Numbered from the stretch's first letter, positions 1-5,800 are shown. The stretch is DNA of 7,594 bases from an uncultured Verrucomicrobiota bacterium (GCA_937894935.1 CALAYC010000014.1:1-7594), one strand, 5' to 3'. Notes: generated by a model not told the origin, from the sequence alone. Made by a program: numbers and translations.

Positions 1-341
1 CGGGTGAAGAAATTGGGGGGATTTGGAAATTCGATAATCAGGAGCGATAGCGCCAGCATCGCGAGCATTGCGCCGAATGCGAGCGGATAGAACCAGCCGC
101 GCGCGAGCCGCAAGCCGTCAAGGCCGCCGTTGGCAATGGCGCACCAAATACCAATCAGCAATAGCAGCCACATTGCCAGGAGGATGCCTCCAATTACAAA
201 GAAGCCCGCACCGTGATCGGTCTGGCCATTTCGTTTGTTTAAGATTTCCAACAATATCAGTTGCAGTGGCAGCGCATAGATGAGCGCGGCCAGGCCGATG
301 CAGGCGTTGCCGATGATCTGGGACAATGACGAGGAATTCAT
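1..341 (-). CDS. Hypothetical membrane protein, 3' end beyond the window
   Basis: An open minus-strand frame starts with ATG at 341 and runs off the left edge, giving 113 complete codons without a stop. The visible part holds three hydrophobic stretches, at about residues 9-31, 46-70 and 83-104. They are joined by a short polar loop (EILNKRNGQTDHGAG) and a second loop with GLDGLRLARG, so this is an integral inner-membrane protein of at least three spans. The start codon shares an ATGA with the stop of the preceding gene, a layout typical of translational coupling and the main reason for choosing this start. I do not recognise the family, and no catalytic motif is visible. It is the last visible gene of the five-gene operon starting at 2967. 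The coding call is secure; the function is unknown. Confidence 0.8.
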   Translation of the reverse strand, partial: MNSSSLSQIIGNACIGLAALIYALPLQLILLEILNKRNGQTDHGAGFFVIGGILLAMWLLLLIGIWCAIANGGLDGLRLARGWFYPLAFGAMLAMLALSLLIIEFPNPPNFFT

Positions 342-610
342 TTGATCAGGGCGATGCCGAGGATGATGGCAAAGATTGGCGTGGGCGCGAACGCCGCGAG
401 CGAAGCCCAACCCGGTTTGTCAGCACGCATCAAAATGATGCCAACCACCACGCCCACCACACCGAGCAGGGAAAGCGCCGCCATCCAGAATTTGAGCGCG
501 CGAATCTGCGCGGGAGAGGCGTTCGCTCCCATGGCCATGCAGAACACCAGCGCAGTTAGCGTAGCGAGCACTGTGCAAATCATCGCGAAACCGGGGAGAA
601 TCATTTTCAT
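338..610 (-). CDS. Small hypothetical membrane protein, three spans
   Basis: This 90-residue protein is almost entirely hydrophobic. Predicted spans lie at about residues 4-27, 40-61 (rich in Gly/Val: LLGVVGVVVGIIL) and 68-89. The two loops are short: one holds NASPAQIRAL, the other MRADKPG. The first hydrophobic stretch starts only three residues after the Met, so it is either a signal-anchor or a first span. There is no lipobox and no clear signal peptidase site. An alternative in-frame ATG is at 604; I kept 610 because it leaves 14 bp to the upstream stop at 625. The stop overlaps the next start as ATGA. I recognise no family. The placement between a cytoplasmic two-domain protein and another membrane protein suggests a small membrane partner, which is inference. 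Confidence 0.8.
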   Translation of the reverse strand: MKMILPGFAMICTVLATLTALVFCMAMGANASPAQIRALKFWMAALSLLGVVGVVVGIILMRADKPGWASLAAFAPTPIFAIILGIALIK

Positions 611-624
611 GAGCGATGTGGGCG

Positions 625-2223
625 TCAGAGTTTGGGGTCGGTGGGGTCGTAACCGAATTCCCGGGTCAGCGTGGTGAGGAATTGATCCCGTTCATACGAC
701 AGCGCCGCACCTTCACCGCCACTGGTAGCCATGCTGGCGTAGAGGAAAATAAAATCGCTCGATTTCTTGAATGCCGCTCGTGCACCGGTTTCGTCGCCGG
801 CGTTTTTCAAACGCAACATTCGCCGGCGATACATCTCCGCCGTTGAAGCAGCAAAACCGATGTATGGGCAGTTGTCGCGAATGTGTTTTTCGGCAGCATC
901 CAATTGATCCTGCGCTTCGAACGCGAGGGCTTCGTGCCACCACTGAGGCGGGCCGGAGGATTTTTGCGCGGCGCGGTGGGCTTCGCGCGGAGACTTGGGA
1001 GCAGTTGGTTTGGGTTCGTCGCGTTGTTGAAAGCAATCGAACGCAATGCTGTCGAGAATCATTTCCGCGAGATTGCAGGAGTCGCTGGCCTGGTCGGGCG
1101 TGGCGGTGACGCGCGCGCGCAAAACCATCGAATCGTCGCGAAATGGGTAGAGCAGGTGATATTGCTCAAGCGGTTGATCGCCATCCGCAATGTTCCGCGC
1201 GCCCAGCGCATGAATGCGTCCTTCCTTGAGGCGAATGAATTCAGGATGCGGATACTCGTTGCGCGTCTCGGCTTCGATGGCGTCGAGAATCGCTTTGTTG
1301 CTGCGGCCTTCGCGCGGCATCAGATTCAGATTAATCTGTACATTGCCGCTCGGCTCAAACACCAGCGTGCGTTTGCCGTCGTCAATGACATGCCAGCCGA
1401 ATGGTACGTCAAATTCTCCGATGACAGCGCCAGCAGCAACGCGGGCGTAGCGGGCTTCGGTGCGGACGGCGACGACATTTGGAACGAGCCCGACGCCGCG
1501 GTCACGAAGATTGGTGTTGATGGAGTGTTCCGGATCAAGCGATGCGGTGTCAGCGGCGAGGGCGAAGTCGAAGAACTTGCATTTTTTCGGTTTCAAATTT
1601 TCCGGAAGCTTCATTGCTATCTCGCGAACCGGCACAGCGGATTCGGTTGACGAATTGGTGGCGGATTCAGTTTCTGCTGACGCTTCAGGAGTCGCGGGTG
1701 CTGGAATGCTGTCTCCTTCGGTTTTGAAGCGCGAGCCGCGCGGAGTTTCGAGTGTGAAGGATTGCAGCATGGCGAACCACGCGTCGCGCACGGAGTCGGC
1801 AAAAATCTCCGGTGCCGTGAGCGTGAGATTAACGACGCGATTGCCATCTTCAAAAAACGCGAAACGAACCACGAGCGGGCCAAGTTCAGATTCCTGCCTC
1901 GCTTCGCCGACGATGGCAGTCACGCCAGCGACCTGACTCGGGCCAATGGCGCGCGGCTTAAGATTGTTGTGGTTGAGAAGATACCAGGCCCAATCATGTA
2001 ACGTGCCGTCGTCGTAAGCCGGTCGTGCGGCAAAGGCAAAGATGATGGCCGCATGCGGCGCGGTTACGATTGCGAGAGGCAGGAGTGTTGTGGGATTTGA
2101 GAAATCGACATCTTCGCGCGGCAGTTCGTGACTGATCCAATCTGTCGGCAGCGTCGTAGTGAAGCCGAGTTCGGCAACGCGAGCGGCGAAAGTGCGGGGA
2201 GCGAGTTTGAGATTGGGGTTCAT
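625..2223 (-). CDS. Hypothetical protein with two duplicated beta-rich domains (DUF1795/PsbP-like?) and a helical TPR-like C-terminus
   Basis: This 532-residue protein has no signal peptide or membrane span, so it is probably cytoplasmic. Three parts are visible. Residues about 12-158 form an alpha/beta domain opening with GFTTTLPTDWISHELP and closing with DAWFAMLQSFTLE. A low-complexity Ala/Glu/Ser/Thr linker covers about 165-200. Residues about 255-395 repeat the plan: EFDVPFGWHV at the front and LAEMILDSIAF at the end. The pattern of 'beta-rich polypeptide with P.W..., long middle, final helix then beta strand' resembles the DUF1795/DcrB and PsbP fold, but I infer this from layout only. 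After a basic linker, residues about 426-525 are helical and TPR-like (WWHEALAFEAQDQLDAAEKH) and contain a strikingly regular block, FLYASMATSGGEGAALSYER. That block looks like a conserved signature of a family I cannot name. The gene starts 5 bp after the upstream stop at 2229. If the DUF1795 likeness holds, a chaperone or adaptor role is possible. Confidence 0.85.
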   Translation of the reverse strand: MNPNLKLAPRTFAARVAELGFTTTLPTDWISHELPREDVDFSNPTTLLPLAIVTAPHAAIIFAFAARPAYDDGTLHDWAWYLLNHNNLKPRAIGPSQVAGVTAIVGEARQESELGPLVVRFAFFEDGNRVVNLTLTAPEIFADSVRDAWFAMLQSFTLETPRGSRFKTEGDSIPAPATPEASAETESATNSSTESAVPVREIAMKLPENLKPKKCKFFDFALAADTASLDPEHSINTNLRDRGVGLVPNVVAVRTEARYARVAAGAVIGEFDVPFGWHVIDDGKRTLVFEPSGNVQINLNLMPREGRSNKAILDAIEAETRNEYPHPEFIRLKEGRIHALGARNIADGDQPLEQYHLLYPFRDDSMVLRARVTATPDQASDSCNLAEMILDSIAFDCFQQRDEPKPTAPKSPREAHRAAQKSSGPPQWWHEALAFEAQDQLDAAEKHIRDNCPYIGFAASTAEMYRRRMLRLKNAGDETGARAAFKKSSDFIFLYASMATSGGEGAALSYERDQFLTTLTREFGYDPTDPKL

Positions 2224-2228
2224 AATGT

Positions 2229-2573
2229 TTAACCGCGGATGGATACTGAGAGGCAGGGATGAGGATCAGTTGCACGCACGGCGCGGAGTCGCAGCGCGCG
2301 ACCGAAGAACCAGAGCAAACCGGCAATGATAAGTCCGAATACGACGTAGAGCACGATGTGGTTGCCGAAGCTTTCCGTGAGAAAGTTGATTGCCGCAGTA
2401 ATGGCATCAGCGTTGGTCTCGGAAATTGAACGGACAGGGGACGTTGGATTGGCCGCACGCAATTCTTGAATCGCGTAAAGCAACAGCACGGTCAATGACG
2501 GCACGCCAATCAACGCGCTGAATAGTGCGCAAGCGTTGGCGAGTGATTGAGCAGGCAGGCGATTCATAGCCAC
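2229..2573 (-). CDS. Hypothetical membrane protein, two spans
   Basis: This 114-residue protein has hydrophobic segments at about residues 13-35 (ALFSALIGVPSLTVLLLYAI) and 71-93 (HIVLYVVFGLIIAGLLWFF). A polar segment of about 35 residues with acidic and Asn residues lies between them. The second span is followed by an arginine-rich tail (RALRLRAVR), so by the positive-inside rule the C-terminus, and with two spans also the N-terminus, should face the cytoplasm. An alternative Met two codons downstream (2567) is equally possible. The gene begins 7 bp after the lipoprotein stop at 2581. The last dozen residues (DPHPCLSVSIRG) look unlike the rest and may be encoded by an intergenic repeat that reads into the gene end. 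The family is not recognised. Confidence 0.78.
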   Translation of the reverse strand: MAMNRLPAQSLANACALFSALIGVPSLTVLLLYAIQELRAANPTSPVRSISETNADAITAAINFLTESFGNHIVLYVVFGLIIAGLLWFFGRALRLRAVRATDPHPCLSVSIRG

Positions 2574-2580
2574 TGCGGTT

Positions 2581-2967
2581 TTAGAATTTCACCCGAGATT
2601 TCGTGGTGACGGTCAATACGGCTTCCTGATTGAAGCGTTGACAGTAAACGGCGCGAATGGCGTCGAGTTGATTTTCAATCGCGCGACTCGGCGGGTGGAC
2701 GATGACGAGAACTTTGCTGGGTTCGCGGTCTATCTGACCGGTAGCGTTGCGCCATTGCCCTGTCGCATCGAACACCGTGAGCCCGGCGGGAAATTGCGGC
2801 GTTACCACTTCGTCCAGAAACGTCTGCCAATCGGTCGGCGTGATGTGAGCGCCGTCGGGTTCAGTCTGGCCGAAATAAATTTCGCTGCGCATCCACGCTT
2901 GGCCGGCAGGAGTGTGACATCCGGTCAAGGCCGTTGCGAGGGCCAGGATGAGCAGGAGACGTTTCAT
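2581..2967 (-). CDS. DUF3574-family lipoprotein
   Basis: The N-terminus is a classic lipoprotein signal: two positive residues after Met, a Leu/Ala-rich core, and the lipobox LTGC with Cys17 as the lipidated residue. The mature protein would be about 112 residues, anchored to a membrane; with no Asp at +2, the outer membrane is likely in a Gram-negative cell. The mature part carries hallmarks I associate with DUF3574: an early (E)IYFGQTEPDG segment, then WQTFLDEVVTPQFPAGLTV, then GQWRNATGQIDREPSKVL, and a closing VYCQRFNQEAVLTV. This is a compact alpha/beta family of unknown function, and the length is normal for it. It is the first gene of the five-gene operon, 155 bp downstream of the 140-aa gene, so a promoter for the operon probably lies just upstream of 2967. 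I am fairly sure of the family; its biochemical role is not known. Confidence 0.87.
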   Translation of the reverse strand: MKRLLLILALATALTGCHTPAGQAWMRSEIYFGQTEPDGAHITPTDWQTFLDEVVTPQFPAGLTVFDATGQWRNATGQIDREPSKVLVIVHPPSRAIENQLDAIRAVYCQRFNQEAVLTVTTKSRVKF

Positions 2968-3023
2968 GAGTTCGTGGTGACGCCGTAAGATGGGCGCTCA
3001 ATCAAACTTCAATTCGGTGATCG

Positions 3024-3097
3024 CAATTTCCTCTCACCCCGGCCCTCTCCCCGTCTGATGGGGAGAGTGTGATCAGAAATTCGGATGAGGGAAATTG
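3024..3097. repeat. REP-like palindromic intergenic element
   Basis: The inner hairpin has perfect 8-bp arms, CTCTCCCC (3045-3052) and GGGGAGAG (3060-3067), around a 7-nt loop. An outer pair of arms is CAATTTC plus a CTCACC-like block (3024-3040) against its near complement ending GATGAGGGAAATTG (3084-3097), broken by one inserted base. The core 'CTCACCCCGGCCCTCTCCCC...GGGGAGAG...GGATGAGGG' matches a type of dispersed intergenic repeat I recall from verrucomicrobial and other GC-rich genomes. The element occupies most of the gap between the 140-aa gene and the lipoprotein gene and could stop or attenuate transcription between them. It lacks a U-run, so it is not a typical intrinsic terminator. 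Confidence 0.7.
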
Positions 3098-3122
3098 TCG
3101 AGCGCATGGCAAGTATCCGCAA

Positions 3123-3545
3123 TTAAGCGGGCCACGGAAACTTCACCGACTTGGCGGCGTCTGCCGTGCCGTCGAATTTGCGCAATTGCACATAAATTTC
3201 GATTTCGCTCGGCTGACCGTTTACGACGTGAACGCGGAACTGGATGCAACGCGGGTCGCTTGCACTCGGGTCGAAGCTGTAACCCCATTGAAACCACGGT
3301 TTGCCTTGCGCGCCGGTTGAACGCGCGTTGCTCTTCATCATTGCGGGTTCAAAGACGGCGCCAGCAGTCTGCGATGATTTAATGCGTACGCGCCAATCCC
3401 CGTTGCTGTCGGTTTCTTTGTAAGCAACGAACGCGTAATCGAGATTGAGTACTGCGTCGTAAGCGTCGAGGTAGGCGAGTTTTTGATATTGTGCACCGCC
3501 GGGAACGTTGGCGGGCGTTTCGATGAGTTGTGGAGTTGTGGTCAT
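3123..3545 (-). CDS. Hypothetical protein, soluble, 140 aa
   Basis: This is a soluble-looking protein of 140 residues with no signal peptide, no membrane span and no cysteine cluster (one Cys, in DPRCIQF). It alternates short hydrophobic strands with polar turns: YAFVAYKET, DWRVRIKSS, KPWFQWGYSF, CIQFRVHVV, EIEIYVQLRKF, SVKFPW. This suggests an all-beta or beta-sandwich fold. I do not recognise the family. It starts 22 bp after the stop of the secreted-protein gene at 3568, so the two are probably cotranscribed. The start ATG at 3545 has no Shine-Dalgarno sequence in front, as for most genes here. A short in-frame coding shadow on the plus strand was discounted because this frame is longer and has coherent strand periodicity. 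Confidence 0.75.
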   Translation of the reverse strand: MTTTPQLIETPANVPGGAQYQKLAYLDAYDAVLNLDYAFVAYKETDSNGDWRVRIKSSQTAGAVFEPAMMKSNARSTGAQGKPWFQWGYSFDPSASDPRCIQFRVHVVNGQPSEIEIYVQLRKFDGTADAAKSVKFPWPA

Positions 3546-3567
3546 ATGATGGATCGGTTGGGTGTGT

Positions 3568-4575
3568 TCAGGGATTGATTCTAGCGAGACGGAAAAATCG
3601 GGAGGTGTCGGTCGCGGAAATGTTGACCACGAATTCGTGTTCTGTGGCGATGGCGGCCTGAACCACAGGTGTCCAAGTGCCGGTGTGCGGGTGGTCGCGG
3701 GTTTCCAGAACGAAATCGTTTGCGGCTAATGGCCAGGCGAGTTGCACGCTGCCGTTCGGTTGGACACGAATGTTCAGTTGGGGTTGGAAAGAGGCGGTGA
3801 AAGCGGTGATGGTTCCAACCACGTAATAAAGATTGGGCTCGCCGCTTTTGCTCAGCGAAATGTCGATGTAATGCGAGGTGAATTTGTCGAGATCCGGAAA
3901 GACGGCCGGTAAGGCATCCGATGTAAATGCGGTTCGGTTGGTATCAATCAGGGTAAGTCCGATGCCGCCATAGGTGTATTCGGAAGGAGGAGGATTGCCG
4001 TTGTGTCGGGTTTCGGGGGGATTAAAAAACGCGAGGAACCGATCCATCATGTCGTAGTCGTCGTACATGACGATGCCGTTTTCCATTGGTTCGACGGCTG
4101 TGCCGGTGAACGTGTGGCTGCCGACCTGAAGAGTGAACGAGAATCCCGCCGCGTTGGTAAACCGGTAATACTCCGTGTGTGGCGAAGGGATGTCGGACGG
4201 TGGACGGGTTAAAGCCGGGTCATATTGCAGCGTCCCGGTGAAAGGCATTCCGACCGTCAGTCCGGGGAGTTGATTGGAGGAATCGTTTACCAATGTGAGA
4301 TGGCCGACGATATTCAAAGTCACTGGAGCAGCCTGGCTGGACGTAAAAGCGATGAAACTCGCGCTCAACACGAGCAAACGCAGAAATCCAACCGCCGGGC
4401 GTAGCGCATTGAGAACGGCAAATCGAATCAAAGCATTCTGCGGTGCGGGACGATGAGCGGGAATGCGAGCGATTGGATTTGATTCAGCAGATTGAGAAAC
4501 AGCAGGAGCGATTGTTTTGGGTGCGACGTTCTGAGCGACGCAGGCGAATGAGTTGGTGAGACATTGAATCTGCAT
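3568..4575 (-). CDS. Secreted beta-rich protein with verrucomicrobial 'RFFRL' C-terminal tail
   Basis: The frame is open from 4656, but its first 27 codons overlap the CbrC-like remnant on the other strand and look artefactual. I chose the ATG at 4575. A hydrophobic signal core (RLLVLSASFIAFTSSQA, then APVT) lies about 65 residues after that Met, an unusually long n-region. A TTG start at 4431 would give a normal signal peptide of about 34 residues and may be the true start. The mature protein is about 250 residues. It begins with a beta-sandwich-like region (TLNIVGHLTLV, GMPFTGTLQYDP, FSFTLQVGSHTF) of the kind found in PEP-CTERM-type exported proteins. It ends with a domain of the form LAWPLAANDFVLETRD...WTPV...SRFFRLARI, frequent at the C-terminus of secreted verrucomicrobial proteins. 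No PEP-CTERM anchor is present. No enzymatic motif is seen, so a surface or extracellular structural role is inferred. The upstream repeats at 4622-4653 may be its operator. Confidence 0.8.
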   Translation of the reverse strand: MQIQCLTNSFACVAQNVAPKTIAPAVSQSAESNPIARIPAHRPAPQNALIRFAVLNALRPAVGFLRLLVLSASFIAFTSSQAAPVTLNIVGHLTLVNDSSNQLPGLTVGMPFTGTLQYDPALTRPPSDIPSPHTEYYRFTNAAGFSFTLQVGSHTFTGTAVEPMENGIVMYDDYDMMDRFLAFFNPPETRHNGNPPPSEYTYGGIGLTLIDTNRTAFTSDALPAVFPDLDKFTSHYIDISLSKSGEPNLYYVVGTITAFTASFQPQLNIRVQPNGSVQLAWPLAANDFVLETRDHPHTGTWTPVVQAAIATEHEFVVNISATDTSRFFRLARINP

Positions 4576-4621
4576 GCGTCTTGAATACGGCAAATGACGC
4601 AGCCTGCGAACTGAGCACAAC

Positions 4622-4653
4622 GCGCACAGGGGTGTGCATGTGGCGCACAGGGG
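4622..4653. promoter_or_regulatory. Tandem GCGCACAGGGG repeat, candidate operator
   Basis: Two identical 11-mers, GCGCACAGGGG, lie at 4622-4632 and 4643-4653. Their start-to-start distance is 21 bp, two turns of B-DNA. TGTGC (4633-4637) lies between them and can pair with the GCACA core of either copy, and another GCACA is at 4615. The pair sits 47-78 bp upstream of the ATG at 4575. The shared 9-mer GCGCACAGG recurs in the leader of the response regulator gene (5653-5661). Same-face tandem spacing is typical of sites for response regulators, so binding by the regulator encoded at 4944-5585 is a reasonable guess. The second copy overlaps the start of the CbrC-like remnant, so a recombination scar is the alternative. 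Confidence 0.4.
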
Positions 4654-4867
4654 CAAAATCGGCTTTTCTGCGACCGTCGCGGAAATTCGCGCGCGTTTTT
4701 ATCAACTGGAAGGCAGCCTGATGATGCACATTGTGCACGAGATGGGAATCTCCGGCGGTGCCGCGCGGCAGATGCTCGAATCATTTTATCGCGACCGCAG
4801 TCCGACGGTTTTCGTTTTCAAATGTCGGCACTGCGACACGCAGCCGTTCTACGTGGACGGGGTGTAG
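4634..4867 (+). pseudogene. C-terminal remnant of a CbrC/UPF0167-family protein
   Basis: This is the only credible plus-strand coding stretch. From about 4652 it encodes IGFSATVAEIRARF, then QLEGSLMMHIVHEMGISGG, and ends in SPTVFVFKCRHCDTQPFYVD just before TAG. The final 'P...F.F.C.HC.....Y.D' with a CxxC pair and the 'IG(F/Y)....EI..R' segment before it match the C-terminal third of CbrC/UPF0167 proteins as I remember them. Full-length members are about 180-200 residues; here only about 70 remain. The N-terminal cysteine motifs and the 'RGY.YTGP.Y' region are absent in every frame upstream, and a TGA closes the frame at 4595-4597. The only starts are GTG at 4634 or later codons such as ATG at 4721 and 4724. 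It could still be expressed as a small zinc-binding protein, but a truncated gene is more likely. It is convergent with the response regulator gene. Confidence 0.6.
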
Positions 4868-4943
4868 TCGAGAACCTTGCGACGATGTCGAGTCGGAAAG
4901 TTGCGCGCGAAGCGGGCCTGTTCCCAGTGGAGCTGCAGCGGAA

Positions 4944-5585
4944 TTACTCGTCGGTCGCTTCCTGTTTCCACTCCGGATAAATCTCTTCCGGTAATTGGCC
5001 GCGGCGAATCAGGTCTTGTAAATCGCGAATGATGGTTTTGCGGGAGACGTTAAAGTCGCGTGCCAGTCCGGAAACATTCGGTCGCTCGGTCGTGCCGCGC
5101 AGGCGCTTAATCATTTCATGCTGACGCGCGAGTCGTTCCGTGAAACGGCGATCCGGTTCAGACGCTTCAATTTTTTCAGCGCGTTCCAGAGATTGTAACA
5201 CTGCGACCGTTTCGCCGAGGCCGCATTCGGTGAGAGCGATTTCAACGGTTTTGTCCAGTTCATCGAGATCCACCGGTTTTTCCAGAATGTAATGCGCGGA
5301 ACGCGGACCTTGCAGCGCGGCGAGTTTTTCGCGGATTTGCAACGTGCCGGAAATCATGATTACCGGGACATGCGCGGCGACGGCTTTAAGTTTCGGCAGG
5401 AATTCGAGACCCTTTTCGCCGGAGTCGAGAATGTTGTCGAGAATGACGAGGTCGGGTTTGGTTTCTGCAATGGACGCGAGGGCGGCGCTGCCGGTCGAAA
5501 CGCAGGTCAGGCGATACCCGCGCAACGCTTTGCCGTAAAGCTTCAGTTGCTTTGGATCGTCTTCGACAATCAATATCGAGGCCAT
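4944..5585 (-). CDS. Two-component response regulator, receiver plus C-terminal HTH
   Basis: The protein has 213 residues from the ATG at 5585. I prefer this start because the receiver strand 1 (SILIVEDD) follows at once and a weak GAAGAA lies before it; an upstream ATG at 5606 would add seven residues. Receiver residues are complete: acidic pocket E8-D9-D10, phospho-acceptor D50 in VILDNILD, S79 in IMISGT, and K103 in LEKPVD. After a helical linker (about 125-160), residues 165-198 form a helix-turn-helix: SGLARDFNVSRKTIIRDLQDLIRRGQLP. This looks like the DeoR/HTH_11-type winged helix, not the OmpR, NarL or Fis types usual in response regulators. It should be a cytoplasmic transcription factor phosphorylated by the kinase encoded just upstream (stop at 5801). 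The palindrome at 5642-5660 in its leader suggests autoregulation. No close family name is recognised. Confidence 0.93.
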   Translation of the reverse strand: MASILIVEDDPKQLKLYGKALRGYRLTCVSTGSAALASIAETKPDLVILDNILDSGEKGLEFLPKLKAVAAHVPVIMISGTLQIREKLAALQGPRSAHYILEKPVDLDELDKTVEIALTECGLGETVAVLQSLERAEKIEASEPDRRFTERLARQHEMIKRLRGTTERPNVSGLARDFNVSRKTIIRDLQDLIRRGQLPEEIYPEWKQEATDE

Positions 5586-5641
5586 GAGTTCTTCGGACGC
5601 CGTCATCTAAACAAGACTAAGGCGAATTTGCAATTTGAGCA

Positions 5642-5660
5642 CTGTGCGTCTCGCGCACAG
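5642..5660. promoter_or_regulatory. Perfect palindrome CTGTGCG-N5-CGCACAG in the regulator leader
   Basis: The 7-bp arms at 5642-5648 and 5654-5660 are exact complements around TCTCG. The site is 36 bp upstream of the ATG at 5606 and 57 bp upstream of the preferred start at 5585. It contains the same 9-mer, GCGCACAGG (5653-5661), that is repeated upstream of the secreted-protein gene. It may be an operator for autoregulation, or an RNA hairpin in the leader or between kinase and regulator messages. No U-run follows on the minus strand, so an intrinsic terminator is unlikely. Confidence 0.45.
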
Positions 5661-5662
5661 GT

Positions 5663-5713
5663 GGGGTAAACGGGTGATCCGGGTTAATGAATCCGGGTAA
5701 ACCGCCGGGTTTG
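5663..5713. repeat. Cluster of GGGT-type direct repeats and a short hairpin
   Basis: Within 51 bp the sequence carries GGGTAAAC twice (5664-5671 and 5695-5702), ATCCGGGT twice (5677-5684 and 5691-5698, 14 bp apart), and two more GGGT copies (5672-5675, 5707-5710). A small inverted repeat AAACC-GCCG-GGTTT covers 5699-5712. The cluster fills the non-coding gap between the kinase stop (5801) and the regulator start, next to the palindrome at 5642. Its density and place suggest regulatory sites or a degenerate intergenic repeat. The remaining part of the gap (5714-5800) shows nothing I can name. Confidence 0.4.
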
Positions 5714-5800
5714 CGCGTAAAACCTGATTGGATACGGCTTCAGTCAGGTTGCGACATGCCGGATTTCTGAACGCTGTGATTTGACAATTCAATTTCAAAA

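Noticed and set aside
883..1650. 255-codon plus-strand frame opposite the 532-aa gene
   Set aside because: It is a shadow frame: the minus-strand protein has coherent domains, the plus-strand translation has none, and GC-rich coding DNA often leaves its antisense frame open.
4576..4656. N-terminal extension of the secreted protein with a Cys-rich stretch (LCATCTPLCALC)
   Set aside because: The cysteines come from the tandem GCGCACAGGGG repeat read in one frame, and the stretch overlaps the CbrC-like remnant on the other strand. It does not look like a signal peptide or a zinc site.
4725..4737. Palindrome TGCACATTGTGCA resembling an operator
   Set aside because: It is inside the CbrC-like coding remnant (codons for His-Ile-Val-His), so codon use explains it without regulation.
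5781..5786. Perfect TTGACA (-35-like) on the plus strand
   Set aside because: No plus-strand gene follows and no -10 match is seen at the right distance; it is in the gap next to the kinase stop.
5607..5798. 63-codon minus-strand frame with a TTG start, filling the kinase-regulator gap and ending directly before the ATG at 5606
   Set aside because: No recognisable motif, no ATG or GTG start, and the stretch is full of short repeats that explain it as regulatory DNA. The stop-start contact (TAGATG) is noted, but a real leader peptide is not supported.
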